Source: Amphiduros pacificus
Lineage: Eukaryota > Annelida > Polychaeta > Phyllodocida > Hesionidae
NCBI GenBank assembly: GCA_949316495.1
Contig: OX439012.1
Location: forward strand, 5,649,559 to 5,713,558
Direction of reading: 5' to 3'
Length of the DNA: 64,000 bases
The notes under the pieces are model-generated. The model was given only the letters and a program-made list of their open reading frames with translations. It did no database searches and was not told where the DNA came from. The position numbers were made by a program, and so were the translations under genes. Each line of letters opens with the position of its first letter. The stretch's first letter is position 1. Shown piece after piece: positions 22,341 to 52,112 of this stretch.

Positions 22341-23371
22341 GTCAGTTAGGCCACCAATATTTAATAGTCATTAAGGCTACCTATATATAATAGTCAGTAA
22401 GGCTACCTATATATAATAGTCAGTCAGGCTACCTATATCTAATGGTCAGTAAGGCTACCTATATATAATAGTCAGTAAGGCTACCTATATATAATAGTCA
22501 GTCAGGCTACCTATATCTAATGGTCAGTAAGGCTACCTATATATATTAGTCAGTAAGGCTACCTATATATAATAGTCAGTAAGGCTACCTATATATAATA
22601 GTCAGTAAGGCTACCTATATATAATGGTCAGTAAGGCTACCTATATCTAATGGTCAGTAAGGCTACCTATATCTAATGGTCAGTAAGGCTACCTATATCT
22701 AATGGTCAGTAGGGCTACCTATATCTAATGGTCAGTAAGGCTACCTATATCTAATGGTCAGTGAGGCTACCTATATATAATAGTCAGTAAGGCTACCTAT
22801 ATTTAATGGTCAGTAGGGCTACCTATATTTAATGGTCAGTTAGGCTACCAATATTTAATGGTCAGTAAGGCTACCTATATCTAATGGTCAGTAAGGCTAC
22901 CTATATCTAATGGTCAGTGAGGCTACCTATATATAATAGTCAGTAAGGCTACCTATATATAATAGTCAGTCAGGCTACCTATATCTAATGGTCAGTAAGG
23001 CTACCTATATATAATAGTCAGTAAGGCTACCTATATCTAATGGTCAGTGAGGCTACCTATATCTAATGGTCAGTAAGGCTACCTATATCTAATGGTCAGT
23101 AAGGCTACCTATATATATTAGTCAGTAAGGCTACCTATATATAATAGTCAGTAAGGCTACCTATATATAATAGTCAGTAAGGCTACCTATATATAATGGT
23201 CAGTAAGGCTACCTATATCTAATGGTCAGTAAGGCTACCTATATCTAATGGTCAGTAAGGCTACCTATATCTAATGGTCAGTAAGGCTACCTATATCTAA
23301 TGGTCAGTAAGGCTACCTATATCTAATGGTCAGTAAGGCTACCTATATCTAATGGTCAGTAAAGATCCCAA
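22341..23371. repeat. 26-bp minisatellite, about 40 copies
   Basis: The unit is GGCTACCTATATCTAATG followed by GTCAGTAA. Variants (TATATA/TATATC, AATAG/AATGG) alternate in blocks, suggesting block duplications. A single related unit (CAGTAAGGCGCCCTATATTTAATG with one short gap) lies at 16636-16659 on the far side of the Ngaro element. Confidence 0.97.
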
Positions 23372-24126
23372 TATATAAAGGTCAGTGGGGCGACCTGTAT
23401 CTAATGTGCTAAAATGTTTTCACACAGTTATTTCTGATGACAATCATTACATCTAGACTTGGTGCCATATAATGCGAGGTTTGCTCATGGCGCTGGTTGG
23501 TTTGTTATTTATTTTCTGCATGCACATATTGTGTGCAGTCCAATACATATTGTCACAACCAGATAGTTGAATACAACTATGACAAAGGATGATTTTGTTG
23601 TCCCAGTTAATCATTTAGACAGTTTTGGAATTTCAAGAGATGACATAATCCAATAGAGAATGTTTTTCTATTGCTTTAAGGGATCTGAATATAAATGAAA
23701 CCCTCAGGGTTAAATAACTTACTCAAGTAATATCTTAGCAGGTGGTGAGGAGGGAGAAAACAAAACATGAGGTGGTCAAAGGCTTAACTCAAGTAAACAT
23801 CAAACACTAAAATAGAAATCGTGGACAAAGCTATAATCTTGTCATAATACAAATGTACAACTGTGGAAATGGCAGATTGCAATGACCTGTGAGGAATCCA
23901 GAGGGGCCAAATATAACCCCAAATAGACACAAATATGTCTTTGATTAAAAACAAACCAAGGTGCAGATTCTTTTACAATGGAAATTATTTTATTATGTCT
24001 CTAAGTGATATTCAAATAATTTAAAGTCAACAACACAAAATAAGTGAAAGTCAGCAACAAATCAAAGCAGGAGAAATAAATCAATCAGAACACAGTATTT
24101 GAAATGACTTTGAAATGTAGTAAACG
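23372..24126. other. No gene seen
   Basis: Ordinary AT-rich intergenic sequence between two minisatellites; no repeat family recognised. Confidence 0.5.
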
Positions 24127-24860
24127 ATATCAGAATCTTAGTTATTGATCAGGATTGACACGGTATCAGAATCTTAGTTATTGATAAGGATTGACACGGT
24201 ATTGGAATCTCAGTTATTGATAAGGATTGACACGGTATCAGAATCCCAGTTAAGGATAAGGATTGACACGGTATTGGAATCTCAGTTATTGATAAGGATT
24301 GACACGGTATCAGAATCTCAGTTATTGATAAGGATTGACACGGTATCAGAATCCCAGTTATTGATAAGGATTGACACGGTATTGGAATCTCAGTTATTGA
24401 TAAGGATTGACACGGTATTGGAATCTCAGTTATTGATAAGGATTGACACGGTATCAGAATCCCAGTTATTGATAAGGATTGACACGGTATTGGAATCTCA
24501 GTTATTGATAAGGATTAACACGGTATTGGAATCTCAGTTATTGATAAGGATTGACACGGTATCAGAATCTCAGTTATTGATAAGGATTGACATGGTATTG
24601 GAATCTAAGTTATTGATAAGGATTGACACAGTATTGGAATCTCAGTTATTGATAAGGATTGACACAGTATTGGAATCTCAGTTATTGATAAGGATTGACA
24701 CGGTATCAGAATCTCAGTTATTGATAAGAATTGGCATGGTATTGGAATCTCATTTACTGATAAAGATTGGTACAGTTATCAGAATCTCAGTTACTGATAA
24801 GGTTAAGCACATTAACTGATAAGGATAGACACAGTTGGTGATAAGGATAGACACAGTTAC
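24127..24860. repeat. 36-bp minisatellite, about 19 copies
   Basis: The unit is TTGATAAGGATTGACACGG plus TATTGGAATCTCAGTTA. Two versions alternate (TATTGGAATCTCAG and TATCAGAATCTCAG). The 12-codon period leaves one frame open for 212 codons (LLIRIDTVLESQ repeated). It starts inside the array and lacks any other coding sign. Confidence 0.95.
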
Positions 24861-25017
24861 TGAAAAGGATTGACACACACAATTATTGTCATGCTGATCA
24901 AAACATCTGTGTATCTTATACAATCTCATACAATATATATATATATATACACATTTGATGGAGACAATGATACCAATGATTCAATTATTTATTGCATATT
25001 ATTAATTCATATATAAA

Positions 25018-25162
<145 letters not shown>

Positions 25163-25293
25163 AAACCCAAATAATGACATAGTGCAAGGTTATTAAATTA
25201 TTTATAGATATTTACAAAAAAACGACTTCAATATTTGATCAATTCAACTGATTTAAGATTGAATGTTGAAGCAATTAACTTACGCTCCTTGTA

Positions 25294-42711
<17,418 letters not shown>

Positions 42712-45460
42712 CTCTATCACAGGAGTACGATCTAATTCATGGGCGAAATGCTTGACAAAAACTGCGAGGGACAAAGACGTTCTGATGTGTTTCTGCAGGC
42801 CGCTGAATATGGTAAGGGTCAAAATGTGTAACTAAACCCAGGCAGGCCCGGCCTGTGCAGATTAAGGATAGAAGTCTGACGTTAATGAGGTGGTGGATTT
42901 ACGGTGTGTCCCGCAATGCATCTGATGGTGTAATCTAAATGCAAGTCATTTAGAACAAGACAAGTTGGCTAAGACCCTCACTACAAGACGGAAATCAGGG
43001 GATATATATGTATACATATACATACATATACCAAGCTTATATATATATATATAGGAGCTTGGTATTGGAGACAGCAGGGCACACTGTTAATAGTTGTTAC
43101 AGTACATTTGCTGTTAATTTTACAGTAAAAGTTGCTGGCAGTACAGTTACCGGTAACTTATGCTGTAGATTAACATTATAACAGCAATATTTACAAAGAA
43201 TGTAAAGCATTCCCCAATAAGAAACGGATTTGGAAATCTTGGATTGATATATTGCTTCAAGACTAACATATGGCTACTCTGATCATTCTCGGGTGAAAGG
43301 GAGTTTGCTGAGCTTTCAAAAGATTGGTTTACTTCCTTCCGGGATCCTAGTTATTCGCTCCACTGCCTGATGGTTGACTGCCTACTATCTGTCTTTATGA
43401 CGGGTTTTTATTTCTTTGTATCAGGCGATATCGTGCCAGACAGAAACATGACATTTTGATATGCCCTACCCCTTTTAAAGAGTGCCTAAGGATTTTTCAT
43501 TTGCATCATAATACAGACATGACAATAAAAAATAAAAGCCTTTAATTCTCACTGCTTGAGTTTCAACATTTTTGTTCCACCAGCTGGCAGCATGACCGAC
43601 CCAAGCAGTAAGAATAACTCAAACCGGGATTTAATTGAACCCCGTTTTGAGTAGAGTCGTGAATTTGTTTGATCATATTTGGTCACGCTATTATTTTGCT
43701 GAGAATCGTGAAAGTTGACTAGTTTAAAGGGTTAACACGAATAAAAAAGAGTTGGGATACAAAGAACATTGTTTTACTTCAGGAAATGGGTTTCTCTATC
43801 ACCATAATATCTTTAACCAGTGAAAAAAAAAACAACAATGATATGCATATAGCCATAATCAATTCAATAGCTTGGAAAGATATTAAAGATATTAGAATTT
43901 AAAGACTGATTGATTGCGTCAAAAACTTAATTTGAATTCTTATATTTGCCCTTCACACCACAACATGAGAAAAATATTAGATTGTGTACAAAAACAGTAC
44001 ACCTTATCTTGTTGAAAGACATATTCAAATTCACGCTAGATTTCAAACAAAGCAAAAGCCAGGTTAATTAAGATTATAGGTTTTATTATGGAAATACTGT
44101 CTAGTCAGACTCATTTACATAATCAGACTCATTTACATAATCAGATTCATTTACATAATCAGACTCATTTACATAATCAGACTCATTTACATAAATAAAT
44201 GTACAGATTATACCAGCTGCTTATGTACAGCCGATATTACACTTTACCTTTCGCTGTATGTTTCAGGTTGTATACAAAGTAGAAATATTAGGATGAATAT
44301 TTCTAAGACAAAGAAGGGAAATAAATGCAGTAGAATTGATTTTTTTTAAATTATGTTACTCGATAGTAGATCCTTCACAGACTCTATTGGGAACCCAAGC
44401 CTATGTTATAATCAGTAAAATGTGCCATAACTGTTCGGTGTCCTTGGGTCAAGCAGTTGTCTGTGGTGCTGTGACCCTACATTCTGGCTAAGCTGCAGGT
44501 ACAACAGAATACATCTTAATGGTATAAAGGTAACAGAGGAAAGGCCCAGAGGGCTTTATTCGTATACATTATATATCAAGGGTATATTTAGGTGGCTATG
44601 CAGCATAGTAGGGGAGGCATACAATAATATTGTTACGCAAACGATATTGAGGTTACCTTGTCATCAACATACCATTCTGACAATTAGGCCAATAATCAAA
44701 GACCGTTGCTATCTGCCCCTGAAGATTCCTGCTGATATTAAAACCTCAACGTGGGGACAGAGCCCCCTATTGACTTCCATAAACAATATCAAAGTCTCGT
44801 TCAGATGAGGTTTAGATGTGGATTGCCTGACATGCGTGGTAGCCATTCTACATAATGGAAAAGAAGATAACTGTTGGGAGAGATTGGTGAATGGAATTAT
44901 GTGCTTTGTGGATATTCCTGCCTACACCCCTCCTCCTGAAATATCCAACGGTCCATTCAAGATTATGAAATATATAGACACGAGAAATGTGAAAGAAAAG
45001 TGGGTTTTAATCCATCCCACAAATGTTTTCCTTTAAGCTATGATGTTCTGACAATGAGTTTCTTCACACAGGCTTTGAGGTCATCTTTTTTGCGTTTGGA
45101 AAATAACAATAATCACTTTAAGGGATGTGGGGCAAATAAAAATAAAACATATTTTTTTCTGCAAGAATATTTCTGAGAATACTGTTAGTTATCAAATGAT
45201 GTGGCATAGATCACTTGGGGGGAGTTATTGGTAAATTTTGGGTGGTTATTGTTTTTTTGGGCACAAAATAAACAATTCTTTTTATATATTTTTCAAATCA
45301 TAATATAACTAAGATTATGTTTTATGTAAAATATTAAAAAGTTAGATCCATGTTATACTAAAATATACTGAAATGTATAGATTATAGGCAAGTTTGTCAA
45401 GAGAGATAGACCTTTCACAAGAAGAAACCTGGAATTATTTTGTGGACCCCCTTGATCGAT
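42712..45460. other. Upstream region of gene B, no gene seen
   Basis: It contains scattered AT repeats (43007-43055). An 18-bp array is listed separately. A segment at 43550-43605 (TGCTTGAGTTTCAACATTTT...CCACCAG) resembles 9262-9300 and is probably a dispersed element. No promoter motif can be assigned. Confidence 0.5.
44100..44195. repeat. 18-bp tandem repeat, 5 copies
   Basis: Unit TCAGACTCATTTACATAA, nearly perfect. Confidence 0.95.
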
Positions 45461-45467
45461 GAATATT

Positions 45468-45790
45468 TAAACAAGAAAAAGTGGTGATCCACATGTGACA
45501 CGGATGAGAAAAAAAAATAACAAACCAAAATTGACAACAAACAGAACAAAAATTAAAATAAACAAAACAAAAATTACAACAAACAAAACAAAAGTAATAT
45601 AAACAAAACAAAAATTACAACAAACAAAACAAAAGTAATATAAACAAAACAAAAATTACAACAAACAAAATAAAAGATAAAAGATACAAAATGAAACTAT
45701 CCTTGCAAACTGATGAGCTAGTTGAAATTATCTTTATTTGTCTTTTAAAAATATTTAATTTGGTATATGAACGATTTTTTTAGCACAAAT
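45468..45790 (+). repeat. Dispersed repeat R1, copy 2
   Basis: Same arm-minisatellite-arm order as 5229-5505: AAGTGGTGATCCACATGT, a core of AACAAAAATTACAACAAAC units, then AATTTGGTATATGAAC and TTTTTTTAGCACAA. Confidence 0.7.
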
Positions 45791-45879
45791 TTACATTTGA
45801 GTCAGGATATAAGACCGAAAAAAACGGGTGTGTGTGTACTCCTGACATTCTCATACGCATGTGCTTTTTTCTCAGTAGT

Positions 45880-46850
45880 CTATCACATGAACACTTCAAA
45901 TGTCTTTACATTTCTGATTTTTTCAAAGCTATTTTCCCCTTTCATACAGACTTTCATACAACTATATTTTAATCATTTATTCCCAAATTCATCTTTTCAA
46001 GATTTGTGCTTCATACGCTATTTCATACAACATCGTGATTTTTTCAAAGCCATTTTTCTCTTTCATACAGACTTTCATACAACTATATTTTAATCATTTA
46101 TTCTCAAATTCATCTTTTTTCAGAGCAAGATTTGTGTTTCATATGCTATTTCATACAACATCGTGATTTTTTCAAAGCCATTTTTCCCTTTCATACAGTC
46201 TTTCATACAACTATATTTTAATCATTTATTCTCAAAGTCATCTTTTTTTCAGAGCAGGGTTTGTGTTTCATACGCTCTTTCATACGACATCTTGATGGCC
46301 ACGGGCCGTGGCACAGTTGGTTAGGGTGCCAGCTTATTAGCACCAGTTCCTCTGTGGTGATCCAAAGGTCGTGGGTTCAAACCCCGGCCGTGCCGGGATT
46401 GAACTCATGATACAATTTCCCACATGAGCTGAGGCCTGTGCCAAAGGGTTAACCCGATGTCCTTGTAAATCTGTGACCGGGTGGGTTGTCATGTCAAGGA
46501 CCTGCGACATGACATTTCAGTTAGGCAGCACTATATCTGCTACAAGTAGATCTCATCACGAAATAACTGAAATAATGTTGAAAGTGATGTAAAACCCCAA
46601 ACAAACAAACAAACGACATCTTGATTTTTCAAAGCCATTTTTCCCTTTCATACAGACTTTCATACAACTATATTTTAATCATTTATTTTCAAATTCTTCT
46701 TTTTTCATAGCAAGATTTGTGTTTCATACGCTCTTTCGTACAACATCGTGATTTTTTCAAAGCCATTTTTTCCTTTCATACAGTCTTTCACACAACTATA
46801 TTTTAATCATTTATTTTCAAATTCTTCTTTTTTCATAGCACAAGAGCAAC
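45880..46850. repeat. About 120-bp tandem repeat interrupted by a SINE
   Basis: Units begin TTTTTTCAAAGCCATTTTTC, continue CATACAGACTTTCATACAAC and end TTTCATACAACATCGTGA. About five copies; one is split by the SINE at 46297-46612. Confidence 0.92.
46297..46612 (+). mobile_element. Full-length tRNA-derived SINE with 13-bp target duplication
   Basis: The head has a pol III A box (TGGCACAGTTGG) and B box (GGTTCAAACCCC), followed by a body with GGGTTAACCC, CTTGTAAATCTGTGACCGGG and GTTGAAAGTGATGT, and an (AAAC)n tail. ACGACATCTTGAT flanks it at 46284-46296 and 46613-46625. This is the reference copy for the truncated ones at 7800, 51930, 53960, 54125 and 62399. Confidence 0.95.
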
Positions 46851-47429
46851 TTGACACCAATTAATATAGAACTCTCTTTGATTTTGAATCAGAAAATGCT
46901 AGATGACAAAGGTTTGGATGGTGTTTAAGTTGATTTTTCATTTCTTATTCCTGGAAGAAGTGGCTTTTTTCCCTTCCTGTAGCATTCAGCAGAGTAATCG
47001 TTGTGACATTTAACAAGTCTATGTAGGAAGAAAAGATGATGCACTTTCGACATAGAACACACTATTTTTTTTTTCTTTAGTATATTTTATTTCATTTTTA
47101 ACATAACAATAAAAATAGAAATGTATATACAAAAGAGAATAACACAGTCATGCATTATTAAAACACTGACAGACTGAACATAATATACAGTTAACAATGA
47201 CAGACACACACAAATTTCCATGGGCATTATAAAACAAATCTGAGCAATAATGTTTATATTTTTTCTTTTTTTTCTTTACTCTGAAGATAATTATGATTTT
47301 CTTATCCTAATTCCTCAATAATTGTGTTCCACCTTTCTTTAAATATATCAATTGTGTTGTTTTTTATATGAATGAACCCTTCTATTTCTAATTTGTATTT
47401 GAGAACTCTTAAAAAAACATGGCATCAGG

Positions 47430-50400
47430 CAATGAATTTCATCCCAACACTAAAGCGCCTCATCACAGGAGAAGGGACAGTCGAGCTGCAAATCTCAACC
47501 CTATCAACCAGGCACCACTTTGTAAGTGAACAAGTTCACAAGATAAAATGACGTTATCCTGAACTTGAGTGGGAATTTTAACGATTATTTTGGATTTTGA
47601 TCACAAATATATACATATAATTACCTAAATCAATCTGACTTGACATTGCTTAATTATGTGTTTAGTGTGAGCATCATACAAGAACCTCTCCTATGTCACC
47701 CACAAAAGCTTCATGCAGCAATATTGCGGGCTATTCCAGACCTTGAGGGACTGATAATTAGTTTGCGCAAAGAGCAGCTAACTGAGTATTGGGATGCTGA
47801 GATACATCAATATCATCAGCCATATAGCGGATACATGGGTATTTCTATTTGACTTTTGTAAAAGAAAAAAGGAAGGTTCCTAATATCAGAGTTTTAGACA
47901 TCTTGTCATCAGTAATTTATGAAGCCACTGTACTTTATCAGACATATATTCATTGTGGAACAATACCATTGCCTAATTTGTGTTAAGTTATTAAATTTCT
48001 CAGTTTGTTAACTTTTCAAAATGACTGATAATTATTTTATTTTAAAATTCCTTCAATAATTGGAAAGCATGGCAGCCATGTGGGGCATTTGTCGTGAATG
48101 AGCATTTGACAGTAGATGGCGAAACCCTTGAGCCCATTCTGCCAGAGGGATCCATTCTGTTCCCTCTTAAACCAATGCAACATACAATTGCGCATGGAGG
48201 CAGAGGTCCAAATCAGAGACCTCACACAGACAACTCCGACATACAACCTCCAAACTGAGGACAGATCGGAAACAACACAAGCAAGTAAGACAACCACCCA
48301 TATGTACCAGTAAATATGAGACAAATTAATACAGTCACAAATTAAAGACCACTGCATCTTCACCAGATGGGGAGCTTCTTGGAAACCCCACCTTGTGAAA
48401 AGAATTTCTGAAACAAACTCATCACCAGGTACTCATTCTACTCTTTTCAGCTAACTTAGAATCAAGTGGAGCAGGGGAGATCACAGAGGGAGCCGCAACC
48501 ACCCAGGCTCTCTCTTTTGGCAAAACTACCCCAGATCAAGTTACCAATGGCATCCCAGAGTCTACAAACATTGACGATTTCTGGGAAAGCTTCGAATGGG
48601 AGACACAAAAAAAAACCCCCAAAGACTTGGATAAGATCCTGGGATCCCTCCAGGAGATCCTTAGAAGACACATAGTCATCCACAGTCTACAAACAGTCTG
48701 CTGTAAGGAATCTTTTTGATGTTTTAAAGTGGCTCATACCAAGGGAAACCTACTTGACATCTGTGGTTTTGGGTGGTAAATAGAGCTACATTATTTGTTA
48801 AATTGAACAGTCAAATCAAACTATTGGGAATTAACAAGTGATGTATGAAGTCCTGGCGCTCATCAAATGTTAACTTTCCATCAAGAAACATATGTCAGAA
48901 AGTATATCATTAAATATCACCTTATGTCTTTCAATTTGGCTAAAAATATTTTGTTTGTTTTCTAATTTAAGGAGTTGCAGTCATGGCTGCCAACTGCAAG
49001 GAAGTGAAGAAAGCCTACCACCATGTACCCATTCCTATCCTTCTGGGGCGACCCAACACATGCAAATCACTATTGGCCAAAGTGGTTGCATCCCTGTTGG
49101 GGGGTTACATTGATCAGCGCTGTTTCACCAAATGACATTTGCCAAATTTTCGGAGCTGTTGTCTAGTTCACTGTTCTTTGTACTAAATGATCCAAGGGAA
49201 ACAAGAATACTTTTGGAATTGATCACAAGGGTAAGATTTGTTAGTAAGCATGTATAATTGATATGCCAAATTGAATTTAGTTGTAATGGTAGTGTTTATT
49301 TTGTATAAAAACCCTGTGATGTTGGAGTATAATGTTAAAACTGTATATATCAGTAAAGTGGACCAATTGTTGTAGACTTTTGAAGATGGAAAGATGTCAA
49401 ACGCTTTGGAGATTCAGAGCCAAACACACTTCCCCTGATAACTGCAAATATTAATGTGATGGGGAAACTTCTGTCTGGAGGGTAACTATCTTTTACCAAA
49501 AAAAATGGATATGTGCCTTTTATGGTTATGTAATCATTTTGTCATCACAGCAATAGTATATATTAGCAGGCCGAAATTGGTGCATGAAAGGCATGTTTCA
49601 AACTGGATGTAAATAATTCCTTTACAGGGCGCATGCTGCTAGCAGGATGACTACACTATGGCTTCAGGACGAGGCACCAGTCCTCCTGGACCCCTCTCTA
49701 GATGATGCACTGGACAACGCTGTTAAGAGCATTGTGACATTGATAAATGCCCATCCAGGGGATTCTATGCAAGAAGTTGCAGCCAAGGCAGAAGAAATTT
49801 CACAACTGTTTGAAGGGGAAGCAAGGAATAGGCTTTCACATTCGTATGCACTTCTTGGTGTATGTGCTGAAAAGGTGAGCATGCTAGCATTTTTCAAAAT
49901 TTTCAATTTGTCAATGTGTTTAATGACAAAATATGTACATTGATATTTCCTTTCACATTTATCTATCCAAACTCAGTTTCCTGTTTAAAGGTTGAATGGT
50001 ACATCTATCAACCTCTATCAACCTTGTTTCATTAATTTGCAGTTTGTGCATGCTGCAAAAATAGATGTATCAGCAGATATCTTATGGAGACACATATCGG
50101 ACTATATAATCCCAAAGGCACTGGCTGATCAGGTACCTACAGAGCCAAAGTATGATTCCATCATGATTAGCCTGCTGGCAGAAGCAATCGGGTGCTTTTA
50201 CCAAAGAAGAGGTAACCTTTATTTTTATTTTGTTCGAATTTTGCATTTACTGTGTATATATTAAGATTTTGCTTGGAATCTGTAATTGTAAAGAGATCAT
50301 ATTTCTTTTTTTATTTGTTAGCTTGCTGCACACTTCTGTCTATATTCATATAACTTTATGAATGGTGACAAAGAAGGTCTGGCCATCAGGCAGAGACGGT

Positions 50401-50640
50401 TTACTGCTACCATAAAAGAGAGGACAACACAAATATCTTTCTCTGAAGAAAAGCTGAGAAAAGAGTTTGAATCTTTTGATGGGAGGCGAGTTAACATCAG
50501 GATGGTAAAAGGGAAAAGTGCAGTGGCAACTTGGCTGCTCCCCCGAGAGGTGATCCCTTTGGAAATCTGGAATGCCCAACCACGAGATAATAACATAAGG
50601 GATCATATTATTTTGTGTCTTTTTGTTCTAAATTATTAAT
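47430..50640 (+). pseudogene. Decayed multi-exon gene with a P-loop-like segment, family not recognised
   Basis: Exon-like blocks lie near 47665-47840, 48055-48230, 48470-48670, 48972-49230, 49378-49485, 49627-49874, 50041-50211 and 50340-50600, several with GT/AG at their edges. Readable peptides include FVVNEHLTVDGETLEPILPE, IPILLGRPNTCKSLLAKVVA (like a Walker A loop but with Cys where Gly is expected), SSSLFFVLNDP (Walker B-like), LWLQDEAPVLLDPSLDDALD and DILWRHISDYIIPKALADQV. The blocks do not stay in one frame, with more than one break, so the locus appears dead. It could be an ATPase/helicase-like host gene or the protein of a large transposon. I cannot name the family. Confidence 0.5.
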
Positions 50641-51930
50641 TGCATGTAGTTGACAAATGAATTTTCACATAATTATTCATGTCCCAATTATACTTGATGG
50701 AATCTATGGTTTTTTTCAGATCTCCGGAAAGATGTTCACATGGAGAGTGTGACAGAAATCTCGCTAAACACAGATTACAAATATTACAAGTGCCATACAA
50801 TTATCATGTGAAATGTATGTGTACATGACCAGAAAGCTTTCAGTTTTAAATGCAATGACATTTGGAATGCCCAACTATCGCAAATCATCGATCAGACTTT
50901 TGCATATCATTTCTGTTCTAATTGTCCGATTTACACCAAATTTGAACTAAACTTACTGAAGATTCCTTGTTCTAGCGATTGAAAAGCATTTCCAAGCAAT
51001 TTAAAGGGAAAATTTCGCACATCGATGGGCGATGACGATCTTTAACTTTTTGTAATCACGCACTTCTTTATCTTTGTTTACTTGTTATATGAATGTATTC
51101 ATACACTAGCGCATGTAGACTGGTGCCACCCTCTGTGTATCCACACGATGTTCTTGACACTCGGCAGGGGACCAGTCTATAGCGCATGGACATGATGAAC
51201 ACTCCACAGTGGCGTCAATTGCTTGAACCATATTGCCCACAGAAAAAAAAAACGATTTACAACGCATTTCCCATGACCATACCGATCACAGAATAACACA
51301 GATAGTTCCCTTTTTGACAATCATTGCCTATCGGCAATGATTGTCAAAAAAGGAACCATCCATGTTACAAAAATAATTGATAAAGACTCTTATCTGATTT
51401 GATATATCGTAAACTATGCTAAAAATGTCGTTAATACAGGCAACCGAGATTGATTCCTGTTTCCGGAACTCAATGCCCTACCCACGCTAAAGATAGAAGG
51501 ATGATTAGTCTCTCAATACTTGACTGCTTTATTATTATATACATGACCAACACATCCAATTATCAATCGATTACAATTAGTGCAGGCATAATAAGTGGCA
51601 AATATAGTGTGAAATAGCAATACTACCCTTACATATATTAATAAACATAAATGAACATTAACAAGATAATTGTAACATCTAGTTATTTCATTGCTGTACA
51701 TGATAATGTACATTCAATGCAAGTTTTATCCAATTAATGTCAGGGCATTAATATCAGAAATATAATTGGACAATCATACTGTGTGCTTCCAACGTATTGT
51801 CCTTTCAATATTAGGGATTTTACATGTTTAATCAATTGAATTGCCTATCACATACTGTGGTATACTAATAGTAAACATAGATGTATTGGTCTAATGTTAG
51901 CTTCATTGCACTGGCTTCATTGTTAAGTTT
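50641..51930. other. No gene seen; contains a long hairpin
   Basis: Positions 51305-51357 form a near-perfect hairpin: TTTTTGACAATCATTGCC, a short loop, GGCAATGATTGTCAAAAA, with GGAACC/GGTTCC-type extensions. Half of it recurs at 5569-5615 (CGGCAATCATTTGTCAAAAA then AGGAACCATCCGTG), so it is probably the end of a dispersed inverted-repeat element. Confidence 0.6.
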
Positions 51931-52112
51931 TTTTGTTTTTTGTTCATTTAGGAGTTTTACATTACTTTCAACATTATTTCAGCCATTTTGTGATGAGACC
52001 TACTTGCAACCGATATAGTGTTGCCTCACTGAATTGTCAGGTCTCAGGTCCTTGGTATGACAATCCACCCGGTCACAGTCTTACAAGGACAACATGTATG
52101 ATTTGTAGAGGT
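51930..52112 (-). mobile_element. tRNA-derived SINE, partial copy
   Basis: Reverse complement of the body and tail of the SINE at 46297: TTTTACATTACTTTCAACAT, GTGATGAGACCTACTTG, GGTCCTTGGTATGACAATCC. The head is missing. Confidence 0.8.

Noticed and set aside
22341-23371. CRISPR-like regular repeats
   Set aside because: Units are contiguous with no unique spacers, and the genome is eukaryotic. This is a minisatellite.
24181-24819. 212-codon open frame LLIRIDTVLESQ repeated
   Set aside because: It is a 36-bp minisatellite whose length is a multiple of three; it has no start context, domain or splice partners.
44818-45036. 72-codon frame MDCLTCVVAILHNG...
   Set aside because: No supporting motif, repeat or splice site; treated as chance.
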